A program made the position numbers and the translations under genes. From an uncultured Alphaproteobacteria bacterium (lineage in GTDB: Bacteria > Pseudomonadota > Alphaproteobacteria > Caulobacterales > Caulobacteraceae): a stretch of 64,000 nucleotides of DNA. The stretch covers positions 62,001 through 126,000 of the forward strand of contig CAIVVM010000048.1 in NCBI GenBank assembly GCA_903909375.1, written 5' to 3'. This document shows, in pieces, positions 35,650 to 44,974 of this stretch (its first letter is position 1; each line of letters begins with the position of its first letter). The notes beneath the pieces are model-generated. The model was not told the DNA's origin. It saw only the letters and a program-made list of their open reading frames with translations, and ran no database searches.

Positions 35650-36420
35650 CTACAGCTTCCGCTTCTGGGCCAGCGCCGTGCAACTGGCCGAGCCGATGAA
35701 GCCCAGCTCATCATGCAAAAGACAGTCCCCCACCGCCACGCCGTCGGTCGCGCCATGGGTCAGCGTCTCGAACCCAATCCACTCCCCCACCGGTTCGCGG
35801 TGCAGATAGACGCTGACGTCGGTGTTGATGTAGCCCAGTCCCTGATCACCGGCATGGGCGAAGGGGCTGGCGAAATCGGCCGCCACGGCCACGCGCACGA
35901 ACGGGGTCAGGGGGTCACCGTCCACCACCTCGCGCACCTCGGCCATCCAGGTGCGGCGAGGTTCCAGACCGCGCATCGTGCCGGAGATCGGTCGCATCTT
36001 CCACATGCCGCCCATGGGACTTTGCGGCGCCTGTTCGCACTCCGCCGGCGGCGGCGCCCCCCAGGGTTCACGCTTCCAGACGGCGCCGGGAGCATTTTCG
36101 GTCTTGCGTAGCAACTGGCAGGTGGCGCGACCGGCGCTGACGCCGCCCGAGATGAACTCGGCATCGATCACCTTGATCCGGTATCCATCCTTCACGATCC
36201 GGGTCACCACCTCTACCGGCGAGAGGTCGGGCAGTTTGTACATATCGACCGTCAATCGCGCCGGCATGTACTCGGGGCTCCCGTGACGGCGCTCGATCTC
36301 GGCGCCCAGCAGGCCGATGATGACCCGCCCATGCAGGGAGTTCGCATTCCAGGGCCCGACACCGGCGCGCGTGGGGATGAAGGTCTCGCCGTCTTTTCGA
36401 AAGAAAGGTTCGTTGCTCAT
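35650..36420 (-). CDS. acyl-CoA thioesterase family protein (double hotdog)
   Basis: 256 residues. Two hotdog halves are visible: the first with WNANSLHGRVIIGLLGAEIER, PARLTVDMYKLPDLSPVEV and AGRATCQLLR, the second after residue 140 with ADFASPFAHAG, YINTDVSVYLHREPVGEWIGFETLTHG and GDCLLHDELGFIGSASCTALAQ. This fits the TesB-like 4HBT_3 class that hydrolyses acyl-CoA thioesters. No signal peptide, so cytosolic. It lies 26 bases downstream of the dicarboxylate symporter gene on the same strand. Confidence 0.85.
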   Translation of the reverse strand: MSNEPFFRKDGETFIPTRAGVGPWNANSLHGRVIIGLLGAEIERRHGSPEYMPARLTVDMYKLPDLSPVEVVTRIVKDGYRIKVIDAEFISGGVSAGRATCQLLRKTENAPGAVWKREPWGAPPPAECEQAPQSPMGGMWKMRPISGTMRGLEPRRTWMAEVREVVDGDPLTPFVRVAVAADFASPFAHAGDQGLGYINTDVSVYLHREPVGEWIGFETLTHGATDGVAVGDCLLHDELGFIGSASCTALAQKRKL

Positions 36421-36446
36421 GACGCGGCGGACCCTGCCGGAGTCGC

Positions 36447-37763
36447 TTACGCTTGGCTAGTCGGATGGTCGTCGGGCTCGTCCCTGGCCACAATGGCGGT
36501 GACCGCCATGTCGCCGGTGACATTGCCAAGGGTGCGGAAGATGTCGGGAACGACCTCGACGGCCAGCAGGATCGGCAGCAGATCCAGCGGCAGACCAAGG
36601 GCGACGCAGATGGGCGCCACGCTGACAATGAACGACACCTGCCCCGGCAGGCTCACGGAGCCCACGCTGACAGCCAGCGCCACGAACACTGCACCTGTGT
36701 ACTGCAGCGCTGAAGGCTCCAGTCCATAGACCTTGGCCACGAAGATACAGACCGCGAGGTTGACCGCAGGACTGGTCATCCGGAACACCGCCACCGCCAG
36801 CGGCAATACCAGATTGGTCACCCGGTCAGGTACGCCCAGGTCGTCGCGCGATCGCTCGATCATGGCCGGCAGGCAGGCCAGCGACGACTGGGTGGCGAAG
36901 GCCGCCGCCAGCACCGGCGCGGTCGCCTGGGCCCAGCGCCTCACCGGAACACGGCCCACGGTCACCGCCAGCACGTAGCCGATGATGCCCACGGCCAGAC
37001 CGGCGAGGGAGGCCGTCACCACATAGTGGCCCAGAATGCCCGCCGCCCCGACGCCGGCCCGAAGACCGACGCCCAGGGCCAATGCGAACACGCCGAGCGG
37101 CGCGGCCATCAGCACCCAGCGAACGATGACGATCATGGCTTCGCCCAAGGCGTTGAACACCTCCAGCAGGGTGCGGCCACGTCCCTCGGGCAAGCGGGTC
37201 AGCGCAAAGCCCGTAAAGATCGCGAAGACGACGACCGGCAGGATGGCGTCCTCAGCCGCGGCCTTGATCGGATTTGAAGGCGCCAGGCTCTTCACCCAGG
37301 CTGCGAAGTCCGGCGCGATGGGCGTGCCTGCCGGAGGCGCCTGGGCGCCGGCCCTGAGCGCAGCGGAGGCCGCCTCGCTCACCGGCCATGCCGCCAGGAT
37401 GCCGTTCACCAGCAACACCGCGGTAACCGCCGACATCATCAACAGAGCCAGAAACCAGACCATCGCCTTCATGGCCAGCCGCCCGGTGGCCGCAGCGTCC
37501 GCGACCTGGGCGATACCGGTCACCAGCACCGCGAAGATAAGCGGCACCACCGTCATCCGGAGTGCGTTGAGCCAGAGCCCGCCCAGGGCCTCAACGCCTT
37601 CGATCATCGACGTCGCCGCCGCCCCGCCGTAGGCCGCCGCCAGCGCGCCAAGGCCAAGCCCGGTCAGAAGGGCGACAAGCACCTGCACGCTCAGGGATTT
37701 CAGGAAGGTCAAGGACGGCAAACTCCGGACAAGAGGCGCCGGATCAGGCCCCGCAGGGCCCAC
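36447..37763 (-). CDS. dicarboxylate/amino acid:cation symporter (DAACS)
   Basis: 438 residues with about eight membrane helices and two re-entrant loops. Family features: LNALRMTVVPLIFAVLVTGIAQ, the SS-loop-like FATQSSLACLPAMIE, the LPLAVAVFRMTSPAVNLAVCIFVAK helix, VSLPGQVSFIVSVAPICVALGLP, and LAVEVVPDIFRTLGNVTGDMAVTAIVA. It imports C4-dicarboxylates or glutamate with Na+ or H+. The start is uncertain: GTG at 37763 adds about 14 residues before the conserved SLTFLKSLSVQVLVALL, and a later TTG near LPSLTF is equally plausible. The cyclophilin gene is upstream. Confidence 0.93.
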   Translation of the reverse strand: MGPAGPDPAPLVRSLPSLTFLKSLSVQVLVALLTGLGLGALAAAYGGAAATSMIEGVEALGGLWLNALRMTVVPLIFAVLVTGIAQVADAAATGRLAMKAMVWFLALLMMSAVTAVLLVNGILAAWPVSEAASAALRAGAQAPPAGTPIAPDFAAWVKSLAPSNPIKAAAEDAILPVVVFAIFTGFALTRLPEGRGRTLLEVFNALGEAMIVIVRWVLMAAPLGVFALALGVGLRAGVGAAGILGHYVVTASLAGLAVGIIGYVLAVTVGRVPVRRWAQATAPVLAAAFATQSSLACLPAMIERSRDDLGVPDRVTNLVLPLAVAVFRMTSPAVNLAVCIFVAKVYGLEPSALQYTGAVFVALAVSVGSVSLPGQVSFIVSVAPICVALGLPLDLLPILLAVEVVPDIFRTLGNVTGDMAVTAIVARDEPDDHPTSQA

Positions 37764-37781
37764 GAGCGCAAGCTAGAACCG

Positions 37782-38564
37782 CTAGAGATCACAGATTGAG
37801 AACGCAGCGCCCCTCGCCTGCTTCATCGCCGCCGCCCGCGCCTGAAAAGCAGGCCCGCGGGGATCAGGCGCCTTTAGGTCAGGCCGCTCTGCGACCGGAA
37901 TGTCGGCGGCGACACGCACCCGCAGCATCAGGTCGGGCGTCTTCGGCGGCTCGCCCACCGCCACCGAACGGATCACATCCAGGCCCGCCACGGCACGCCC
38001 GACAACGGTGTACTCGTGGTCCAGCCGACGCGCCGCCTCGCGCATGAAGAAGATCTCGCTGTTGGCGCTGCCGGGATCGGCCTGACGCCCCATGCCCATG
38101 ACGCCGGGACAATAGGCGCCCCAGGCGCGCATCGGCCGGTTCGGCGCCAGGGCCTGCTCCCGGGATGATACGGCCGCAAAGGGAACGGAACCGACAAACC
38201 CCTCGCGGGCGTCACTGCGTTCCACCACCACCGTTGCAGCTTCGGCGGCGAGGCGGAAGCTGAACTCCGGCGCGAGATCCGGGTGCGCCGAGACGCCGCC
38301 ATCACGGTTGTTGGGGTTTCCGGTCTGGGCCACGAAGCCGTCGATTACGCGGTGAAACTGCAGCCCGTCATAGACCCGCTCCCGCGCCAGCAGTTTGATG
38401 CGCGCCACGCCCAGCGGCGCGATATCGGGGCGCAGCTCCACCACAATGCGGCCCCGGGTGGAATCAATGACCAGGGTGTTCTCGGGATCCAGCATCCGCC
38501 AGTCCGCAGGCGCCGCGCCGACCAGTACGCCTGCCGCCAGAACCACCGCCAGAGCCTTCAACAT
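37782..38564 (-). CDS. periplasmic cyclophilin-type peptidyl-prolyl isomerase
   Basis: 260 residues with a signal peptide (about 1-20, LAAGVLVGAAPA). The cyclophilin barrel shows IVVELRPDIAPLGVARIKLLARERVYDGLQFHRVIDGFVAQTGNP with the active-site Arg/Phe/Met-Gln region, a long insert to residue 145, then GVMGMGRQADPGSANSEIFFM and a C-terminal YTVVGRAVAGLDVIRSV. A C-terminal extension of about 50 residues carries no clear domain. It catalyses proline isomerisation in exported proteins. Neighbours are unrelated; 18 bases separate it from the downstream symporter gene. Confidence 0.93.
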   Translation of the reverse strand: MLKALAVVLAAGVLVGAAPADWRMLDPENTLVIDSTRGRIVVELRPDIAPLGVARIKLLARERVYDGLQFHRVIDGFVAQTGNPNNRDGGVSAHPDLAPEFSFRLAAEAATVVVERSDAREGFVGSVPFAAVSSREQALAPNRPMRAWGAYCPGVMGMGRQADPGSANSEIFFMREAARRLDHEYTVVGRAVAGLDVIRSVAVGEPPKTPDLMLRVRVAADIPVAERPDLKAPDPRGPAFQARAAAMKQARGAAFSICDL

Positions 38565-38612
38565 TCACCCGCCCCCATCCTATGCAGATGAGGACAGGCG
38601 GCGGCAGCGGGG

Positions 38613-39206
38613 TCAATACCTGCGGCACACCAGATCGCGCAGCACCGTGGAGCGACCAACGTACTGTCCCTCCGGGCCAATCGCCTGGGCAGCGCGCTCG
38701 CTGGAGTCGAACCAGGCGGCCCGCCCCAGACCCTGATTGCGGCAGAAGACGTCCGCGCCGCGGTCGCCGGCGGCCACATCCACGCCATCCACCGTCGGCC
38801 GGGGGAAGAACACGGTGCGCACGCCCTCGATTCCGCGCTCGGCGCGCCCTGAACGGCCCGGGCCCGCGCCGGGCGGGCGCCCGACCGGCTGCAATGAGGA
38901 AATCTGCGCCATCAAACCGTAGGTGTGCAGGTTGGGAACATCCCCCCTCACCTCCTGGCAGCGACCGCGATAGTCGCCGTGTTCGCAGATCAGCCACGGG
39001 CCTTCAAGCCGCGCACTCTGGGCCCGGTCATTGAAGCGCCACTTGCCGAGGTCCGCCACGGGTTGGGTGATTGTCACCGAGTTCCCCTGGAAATTCGGCT
39101 GGTCGAAAAGGGTGACAGATCCGGCCCGATAGGGCTGAGCCTGGGCGGCGGCGGCCAGACCCAGCGCCAGGAGGGTGGAGGTCAGTGGAAGGCAGAGTCT
39201 GATCAT
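38613..39206 (-). CDS. secreted beta/gamma-crystallin domain protein
   Basis: 197 residues. The signal peptide is MIRLCLPLTSTLLALGLAAAAQA. The mature protein starts with two Greek-key motifs: YRAGSVTLFDQPNFQGNSVTITQPVADLGKWRFNDRAQSARLEG and PWLICEHGDYRGRCQEVRGDVPNLHTYGL. NDRAQS is a near match to the calcium-binding motif (N/D)(N/D)xx(S/T)S. The C-terminal half, after a Pro/Gly-rich linker, is rich in Arg and Asp with two cysteines and is not recognised. The role may be calcium binding or protease inhibition at the cell surface; neither is shown. The ATG at 39206 begins the signal peptide. Confidence 0.85.
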   Translation of the reverse strand: MIRLCLPLTSTLLALGLAAAAQAQPYRAGSVTLFDQPNFQGNSVTITQPVADLGKWRFNDRAQSARLEGPWLICEHGDYRGRCQEVRGDVPNLHTYGLMAQISSLQPVGRPPGAGPGRSGRAERGIEGVRTVFFPRPTVDGVDVAAGDRGADVFCRNQGLGRAAWFDSSERAAQAIGPEGQYVGRSTVLRDLVCRRY

Positions 39207-39413
39207 TTCAAGTCGCCTGTGCAAATCACGAGCAAAGATGAGGGTACCCTGCATGAACCAGACCTGAAGGTCCCGGCCTGTTGATTGACAGCTTTCGATG
39301 ATCAATTCCGCAATGGATATAAACTGATCCGATTGGCTCTATTTGTCCCCGGATTTGAACCACTATCTCGGTTGTGAGGTCGCGCGATTATCCGCGCCAA
39401 GGAGCCCGGAAAC

Positions 39414-40112
39414 ATGATCGAGCATCGTCCTTTCGAGCGCCTCGGCGGCGCCAACCACGGCTGGCTCTACGCAAAGCATCACTTCTCGTTCGGCAGTTAC
39501 TACGACCCGAGCAACATGGGCTGGGGCCCGATCCGGGTGTGGAACGACGACGAGATCGCGCCTAACACCGGTTTCCCGCCGCACCCGCACGCGGACATGG
39601 AGATCATCACCTATGTCCGCACAGGCGCGATCACCCACAAGGACAGCCTGGGCAACCAGGGGCGCACCGAGGCCGGTGATGTTCAGGTGATGAGCGCGGG
39701 CGTCGGCATACGTCATTCCGAGTACAATCTGGAACCGGAGACCACCACGATCTTCCAGATCTGGATCGAGCCCAGGACTCGCGGCGGCGCGCCGGCCTGG
39801 AGCGCGCGGCCGTTTCCAAAGGAAGACCGGGCGGGGCGCTTCATTACCCTGGCCAGCGGTCTTGAAGGGGATAACGATGCGCTGCCGATCCGCTCGGACG
39901 CCCGCGTTGCGGGTGCGACGATCAAGGCTGGCGAGCGTGTGGACTATGGGCTGGGGGCCGGGCGATACGCCTATCTCGTGGCGGCGATCGGCGCGGTCGA
40001 GGTCAATGGCGTTCGGCTGGAAGCGCGCGATGGGGCTGCGATCCGCGATGTCGAGATCCTGAGTATCAAGGCCGTGGAGGATGCCGAGGTCATTCTGGTG
40101 GATTCGGCCTGA
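39414..40112 (+). CDS. pirin family protein (YhhW-like)
   Basis: 232 residues with a bicupin fold. The N-terminal cupin carries the metal ligands His57, His59, His101 and Glu103 in FPPHPHADMEIITYV and GVGIRHSEYN, together with DVQVMSAGVG. The C-terminal cupin is shorter. YhhW-type pirins have quercetinase activity in vitro; the physiological substrate is unknown. It is monocistronic, with a stem-loop 26 bases after its stop. A GGAGCCC site precedes the ATG. Confidence 0.94.
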   Translation: MIEHRPFERLGGANHGWLYAKHHFSFGSYYDPSNMGWGPIRVWNDDEIAPNTGFPPHPHADMEIITYVRTGAITHKDSLGNQGRTEAGDVQVMSAGVGIRHSEYNLEPETTTIFQIWIEPRTRGGAPAWSARPFPKEDRAGRFITLASGLEGDNDALPIRSDARVAGATIKAGERVDYGLGAGRYAYLVAAIGAVEVNGVRLEARDGAAIRDVEILSIKAVEDAEVILVDSA

Positions 40113-40137
40113 CGCCGTGGCGGCGAGAAGTGCGATT

Positions 40138-40165
40138 GGGCCCGCGGTGGGGAGACCACGGGCCC
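40138..40165. terminator. stem-loop between convergent pirin and UrcA genes
   Basis: GGGCCCG-C-GGT pairs with ACC-A-CGGGCCC around a GGGGAG loop: 10 paired positions with one C.A mismatch. It lies between two convergent stop codons (40112 and 40195). No T-run on the plus side. A terminator is inferred from the location. Confidence 0.5.
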
Positions 40166-40194
40166 GTTCGCACGTCCGCTCTGGGGCCTGGGCG

Positions 40195-40512
40195 TTAGCG
40201 GGCGGCGAGCGTGGTCGGCAGGCGCGCAGCCTCGGCGGTGCGCATGGCGACCATCTTTTCATTCAGTTCGACCTGCACGCCCTTGTGGCAGTTCGCACGT
40301 GCGGAGAGCGACAGTTCGGCGTTGCAGAACCGACGAGCGGCGAAGTCGGCGCGCTGCTGGAAGGTGGCGAGCCCCTCGACCGTCGACAGGTTCAGGTCGG
40401 CGACCTTGACGGTGGCGGGCGCGGCGAAGGCCGTCGATGACAGCGCGGCGATCGGCAGAACGGCCAGCGCAAGCATGGCGGCGCTGGAAATGGTGTTGGT
40501 CAAGTTCTTCAT
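40195..40512 (-). CDS. UrcA family secreted protein
   Basis: 105 residues. The signal peptide ends near SSTAFA. The mature part matches the UrcA pattern: VADLNLSTVEGLATFQQRADFAARRFCNAELSLSARANCHKGVQVELNEKMVAM, with the two cysteines expected to pair. UrcA proteins are abundant in Sphingomonadales and Caulobacterales; their function is unknown. It lies opposite the receiver gene with a 305-base non-coding region between. Confidence 0.9.
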   Translation of the reverse strand: MKNLTNTISSAAMLALAVLPIAALSSTAFAAPATVKVADLNLSTVEGLATFQQRADFAARRFCNAELSLSARANCHKGVQVELNEKMVAMRTAEAARLPTTLAAR

Positions 40513-40817
40513 GATCTTATCCCTCTAGGCGGTTGTGCTGGGGCGGTACTTTCCACCGACAAGGGATTGAATACTGGAATGATGAATTGAACACTCGTGA
40601 ATACGACGTCATGAAGCAAATGTAAGAACATTACACGAGATTAATACTTAAACGAACTGCAATGAACGCAACGGGGTTGCACAGACAAACCAACGCAAAA
40701 TGGCGAGTCGATTTCGCGATACGGCTGCAGCGAAGCTCAACCCGCGATCAGGTCGCCCACGTTGCAGCCTGACGCTATGGATCCGACCATCGACTCCCCG
40801 GCAGTCGGAACTACGGC
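40513..40817. other. 305-bp AT-rich intergenic region between UrcA and receiver genes
   Basis: No gene is supported. The stretch 40560-40680 is clearly more AT-rich than the rest of the window. It contains TGTAA-GAACA-TTACA (40621-40635), a 5-bp inverted repeat that could be an operator, and a TTAATACTTAA at 40640-40650. Divergent promoters for both neighbours are expected here. I see no hairpin with T-run and no recognisable riboswitch. Confidence 0.45.
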
Positions 40818-41198
40818 ATGACAGATATCCCGCGGCTGAAAGACCTGCGCGTTCTCATTGTCGAAGACGACGTCATGATCTCGATGCTGGTTCGCGACAT
40901 GCTGGGCGACGTCGGCTGCGTGGTGGCAGGTGCAGCCCTCGATCTGGACGAGGCCCTGGACATGATTGACCGGCTCGGCTTCGACCGCGCCATCCTCGAC
41001 ATCGACCTGGGTGGCGCGCCCAGCTTCCCGGCGGCGGACCAGCTCCGGGATCGGGGCATTCCCCTTGCCTACGCCACCGGCCATGGCCGCGGCGTTCTCA
41101 GGCCAATGGATCGCGCGACTCTGCTCCTGCACAAGCCCTTCCGCGAGCAGGACGCTATCGACGTGCTGGACCAGCTCAGCGCCCGGGTCTCCGGCTGA
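40818..41198 (+). CDS. single-domain response regulator
   Basis: 126 residues, a receiver domain with no output domain. The acidic pocket residues are Asp17 and Asp18 (VEDDVM), the phospho-acceptor is Asp61 in AILDIDLGG, a Thr in YATGHG and the Lys in LLHKPFRE. This subtype, with the ATGHG sequence, is common in alphaproteobacteria and often works with HWE-type histidine kinases or feeds a phosphorelay; no kinase is nearby. The downstream gene is convergent. Confidence 0.92.
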   Translation: MTDIPRLKDLRVLIVEDDVMISMLVRDMLGDVGCVVAGAALDLDEALDMIDRLGFDRAILDIDLGGAPSFPAADQLRDRGIPLAYATGHGRGVLRPMDRATLLLHKPFREQDAIDVLDQLSARVSG

Positions 41199-41202
41199 TC
41201 TG

Positions 41203-43467
41203 TCACATACCTCGCGCGATCATGCCCGCAAGCAGCTTGTCCGGCGTGATCGGATAGTCGCGAACGCGCACGCCGCAGGCGTTGTAGATCGCATTGGCCA
41301 CCGCCGCGCCCGCGCCGGAGTTGCCGAGTTCGCCGACACCCTTGATCCCCATGGGGTTGGCCTTGTCATCCACCTCGTCCAGCATGATGGCTTCCAGGTC
41401 GCCGATGTCGGCCTGCACCGGCGCCAGGTACTGGGCCAGATCCTGGTTCAGCAGGGATCCGTAGCGCACATCCACCGGATTCCCTTCCGTCAGGGCCGAA
41501 CCGATGCCCCAGATCATGCCGCCGGTCAGCTGGCTGCGCGCCGTCTTGGCGTTGAGAATCCGCCCCGCCGCGAACACGCCCAGCATCCGGCGCACCCGCA
41601 CCTCGCCGGTGACAGGATCGACGCCCACCTCGCAATAGTGTCCGCCATAGGTCTGCTGGCTCCACTCGCGGGCGTCCTGTGCCGGCTTGATCTCGCCCTC
41701 GACGGTCAGGCCCTCGGGTGCGGCGCGACGGATCAGACTGGCCAGAGTTTCCGACCGGTTGGCGATCGCCACCACCCCGTCCTGGAAGGTCACATCCGCC
41801 GGTCGCCCACCGAACAGCGGTGAGGCCTCATCGCCTGTGGCCAGTTCGGCGATCGCCGTCCGAAGATTCTGGCCGGCCGCCAACGCCGCCGAACCGGCCG
41901 TAGCTGCGCCGAACTGGCCCCCCGAGCCCGGCGCGGGCGGCAGTTCGGAATCGCCAATCTCCACCTTCACCTGGCCCAGCGGCACGCCCATGGTCTCGGC
42001 GGCGATCTGGGCCAGCACGGTGTAGGTGCCGGTGCCAATGTCGGTCATGCCTTGCCTGACCGTGATCACGCCGTCGGCGTCGACGGAAAAGCTGCACTTG
42101 GCCGGCAGAAGGAAGTTACCGCGTATGGCAGCGGCCATGCCCATGCCCACCAGCCAGCGGCCATCGCGCACCAGCCCCGGGGTGGGCAGGCGGCGATCCC
42201 AGCCGAATTGCTGCGCGCCCTCCCGCAGGCAGCGCACCAACTGGCGCATGGAAAACGGCCGGCCATTCTCGGGATCGGTCGGCGGCTCGTTGAGAGTGCG
42301 AAGTTCGACCGGGTCGATCCCCAGCTTCTCGGCCAGCTCATCCATGGCGCACTCCAGCGCCAGCGTGCCCGACGCCTCCCCCGGCGCCCGCATGGGGCCA
42401 GCGCCGGGCAGGTCCAGCTTCACCAGCCGGTGCCCGGTCAGGCGGTTCGGCGCCGCATAGAGGGCGCGCCCGAAGTTGGAGGCGTGCTCCGTGAAATTGC
42501 CCTCCCGATGGCAGTGGGTCCAGGTCATCATCGAGAACGCGTTGAGGCGACCGTCCTTTTCGGCCCCCAGTTGCACCTGCATCACCGTGGCGGGGCGATG
42601 GATGGTGCCGTGCATCATCTGCTGGCGCGTGTAGGCGACCTTGACGGGTCGCCCCAGCGCCCTGGCGGCCAGCGCAGCCAGGATCAGGTCGTCATAGGTC
42701 TGGCCCTTGCCGCCAAAACCGCCGCCGATGTAGCGGGTCAACAGATGCACGTCGTCGCGCGGGATACCCAGGGTCTCGGCCAGCCCATGCTGGGCCGGCT
42801 TGACCATCTGGATCGAGGTGTGGGCGACGCACTTCTCGCCCTCAAACCAGACCGTCGAGGCGCAAGGCTCCATCTGGCAATGGTTCTGGATCGGCGTCGA
42901 CCAGGTGGCGTCGATCTGGACCGGCGAGGCGGCGAAGCCGCGCGGAAAATCGCCGACCTCCATGTCTTCCTCGCCAACGGGCGAGATAGCCCGATCCAGG
43001 CTGCCCGGGAAGTCCACGTCCGGCGCATCCTCGGCATAGGTCAGCTTGACGCGATGTGCGCCAGCCGTCGCAGCCTCCAGGGTTTCGCCCACGACCAGGG
43101 CCACGGGCTGGCCGAAGAACAGCACCCGATCGTTCTCGAGGGCGGGTCGTGATCCGGCGCTGCTGCGCGGATGGGCCTTGGTCCCCTTCGGCGCCTGGAA
43201 CGGTGCGTTCAGGTGTGTCCAGACCACCAGCACGCCAGGCGTCGCCTGGGCCTCGGCGATATCAACGCCGCTGATGCGGCCGGTGGCGATGGCTGCGCCC
43301 ACCATCACGCCATAGGCCGGTGGCGAGGGTGGTTGAACCTCGTAGGCGTAGGGCGCAGTCCCCGTGACCTTCAGAGGCCCTTCGTAACGGTCGACCGGCT
43401 TGCCGATCAGGCCCGAGCGGTTTTCCTTGACCGGGTTGTTGGGCGTCCAGTCGTGAACCGAGGTCAT
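41203..43467 (-). CDS. molybdenum hydroxylase, molybdopterin-binding subunit (PaoC/XdhB type)
   Basis: 754 residues, the large catalytic subunit of an aldehyde or xanthine oxidoreductase. The N-terminal Ald_Xan_dh_C domain (about 25-135: [32 protein letters not shown]) is followed by the two MoCo-binding domains, with [33 protein letters not shown] and the C-terminal catalytic glutamate (about residue 713) in [13 protein letters not shown]. It is closest in layout to periplasmic aldehyde oxidase PaoC. The stop-start overlap with the FAD subunit is 4 bases. The subunit runs last in a three-gene operon. Confidence 0.95.
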   Translation of the reverse strand: MTSVHDWTPNNPVKENRSGLIGKPVDRYEGPLKVTGTAPYAYEVQPPSPPAYGVMVGAAIATGRISGVDIAEAQATPGVLVVWTHLNAPFQAPKGTKAHPRSSAGSRPALENDRVLFFGQPVALVVGETLEAATAGAHRVKLTYAEDAPDVDFPGSLDRAISPVGEEDMEVGDFPRGFAASPVQIDATWSTPIQNHCQMEPCASTVWFEGEKCVAHTSIQMVKPAQHGLAETLGIPRDDVHLLTRYIGGGFGGKGQTYDDLILAALAARALGRPVKVAYTRQQMMHGTIHRPATVMQVQLGAEKDGRLNAFSMMTWTHCHREGNFTEHASNFGRALYAAPNRLTGHRLVKLDLPGAGPMRAPGEASGTLALECAMDELAEKLGIDPVELRTLNEPPTDPENGRPFSMRQLVRCLREGAQQFGWDRRLPTPGLVRDGRWLVGMGMAAAIRGNFLLPAKCSFSVDADGVITVRQGMTDIGTGTYTVLAQIAAETMGVPLGQVKVEIGDSELPPAPGSGGQFGAATAGSAALAAGQNLRTAIAELATGDEASPLFGGRPADVTFQDGVVAIANRSETLASLIRRAAPEGLTVEGEIKPAQDAREWSQQTYGGHYCEVGVDPVTGEVRVRRMLGVFAAGRILNAKTARSQLTGGMIWGIGSALTEGNPVDVRYGSLLNQDLAQYLAPVQADIGDLEAIMLDEVDDKANPMGIKGVGELGNSGAGAAVANAIYNACGVRVRDYPITPDKLLAGMIARGM

Positions 43468-44414
43468 GCGCCCCTCCCGTTGGCTTCTTGAATGGCGGCG
43501 GCCGACAGGCGCGCCACCAGCGGCAGCTTGAAGTCATTGCGACCCAGAGGGCTCGCGCCCTCCAGCTCGCGAGCGATAGCCTCGGTGGGCGAGGCGCCGG
43601 CGGCCAGGGCGGCCTCCGTCGCATGGGCGCGCCAGGGCTTGAGCGCCACCATCCCCAGCGCGACCTGGCCGCCGGCCACCGCAACGCTGGCGAGGCCGCC
43701 TGCATAGGACGCCCGATCGCGGGCCTTTCGATAGATCTGCCCGCCCGCAGGCGGCGGCGGCAGGACGACAGCAGTGATCAGATCGCCTGCCGCCAGCGAC
43801 GTCTCGATCTGGGGCGTGTCGCCCGGCAGCCGGTAGAGATCGATGACCGGAGTGGTCCGCGACTCACCCGAGGCCGCCAGGGTTTCCACCTGCGCGCCCA
43901 GCGCCGCCAGCGCCACGGCCATGTCAGAGGTGTGGGTGGCGATGCAGGCCGTACTCGCTCCGAAGATCGCAGCATTACGGTTCAACCCCTCCAGCGCACT
44001 GCAGCCGGAGCCGGGCGCGCGTTTGTTGCAGGGCTTGGTGGTGTCGTAGAAATAGGCGCAACGGGTCCGCTGCAGCAGGTTGCCCCCGACGGTGGCCTTG
44101 TTGCGAAGCTGCGGAGAGCCGCCGGCGACAATCGCCTGGGACAGCACCGGATACCGGGCCAGAACCTGCGGATCGGCGGCGACCGTGCTGTTCGAGGTTG
44201 AAGCCCCGATCCGCAAGCCGCCGTCGGGCATGGGGGCGATCCCGGCCAGATCCAGCCTGCCCACGTCGATCAGATGTTGCGGCTGCTCGATCTCCAGCTT
44301 CATCAGATCCAGCAGGTTGGTGCCGCCGGCGATGAACCGCGCGCCGGGCGTCGCCGCTGCGGATCTCACCGCGCCGAGGGCATCGACGGCCCGCTCGTAG
44401 GTGAATGGCCTCAT
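43464..44414 (-). CDS. molybdenum hydroxylase, FAD-binding subunit (PaoB type)
   Basis: 316 residues. The FAD domain shows [51 protein letters not shown] and a CO_deh_flav_C tail. Between these is a PaoB-type insertion with [20 protein letters not shown] and [14 protein letters not shown], whose four cysteines bind a [4Fe-4S] cluster in Escherichia coli PaoB. Most other hydroxylase FAD subunits lack this. It transfers electrons from the Mo centre to the acceptor. Overlaps both operon partners by 4 bases. Confidence 0.94.
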   Translation of the reverse strand: MRPFTYERAVDALGAVRSAAATPGARFIAGGTNLLDLMKLEIEQPQHLIDVGRLDLAGIAPMPDGGLRIGASTSNSTVAADPQVLARYPVLSQAIVAGGSPQLRNKATVGGNLLQRTRCAYFYDTTKPCNKRAPGSGCSALEGLNRNAAIFGASTACIATHTSDMAVALAALGAQVETLAASGESRTTPVIDLYRLPGDTPQIETSLAAGDLITAVVLPPPPAGGQIYRKARDRASYAGGLASVAVAGGQVALGMVALKPWRAHATEAALAAGASPTEAIARELEGASPLGRNDFKLPLVARLSAAAIQEANGRGA

Positions 44415-44929
44415 GCTGCCACCCCGGCGACGTCCTTGATGGCGGCCACAATCTGCGGATAGGCCGAACAGCGACAGATGTTGCCGCTCATGCGCTCGCG
44501 AATCTCATCGTCGCTCAGCACCGGTCTGGCGCCGGCAGGCGTTTCCTGGCTGGGAACGCCCGCTTCCATTTCCTTCAGCATGCCCAGGGTCGAGCAGATC
44601 TGGCCGGGCGTGCAGTAGCCGCACTGATAGGCGTCGTGGGTCAGGAAGGCCTTCTGGACCGGATGAAGATTGTCCGGCGTGCCGACCCCCTCGATGGTAG
44701 TCACCGCATCGCCGTCATGCATGACAGCCAGCGACAGACAGCTGTTGATCCGCACCCCGTTGACCAGGACTGTGCAGGCCCCGCACTGACCGTGGTCGCA
44801 ACCCTTCTTCGATCCCGTCAGCTTCAGGTGCTCTCGCAGGGCATCCAGCAAGGTGGTGCGGGTGTCGACGTCGAGGGCGCACGGCTCTCCATTGACAGTG
44901 ATGGTGGTCTTCAAGCGGACGTCCCCCAT
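44411..44929 (-). CDS. molybdenum hydroxylase, 2Fe-2S subunit
   Basis: 172 residues, two [2Fe-2S] clusters. The N-terminal plant-type cluster ligands are Cys44, Cys49, Cys52 and Cys64 ([12 protein letters not shown]), the C-terminal helical domain has CGYCTPGQI and [10 protein letters not shown]. coli PaoA carries a Tat signal; none is present here (the protein starts [16 protein letters not shown]), so this complex is expected in the cytoplasm. First gene of the operon, followed by the FAD and Mo subunits. No XdhC/PaoD-type maturation gene is adjacent. Confidence 0.96.
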   Translation of the reverse strand: MGDVRLKTTITVNGEPCALDVDTRTTLLDALREHLKLTGSKKGCDHGQCGACTVLVNGVRINSCLSLAVMHDGDAVTTIEGVGTPDNLHPVQKAFLTHDAYQCGYCTPGQICSTLGMLKEMEAGVPSQETPAGARPVLSDDEIRERMSGNICRCSAYPQIVAAIKDVAGVAA

Positions 44930-44974
44930 AGTCGGCCGCTCACGGCGGCCCGTTGTTCAAAATCCAGTCGGCCC

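Noticed and set aside
40640-40650. TTAATACTTAA as a possible CtrA box
   Set aside because: CtrA sites need TTAA-N7-TTAA; the spacer here is 3 bases.
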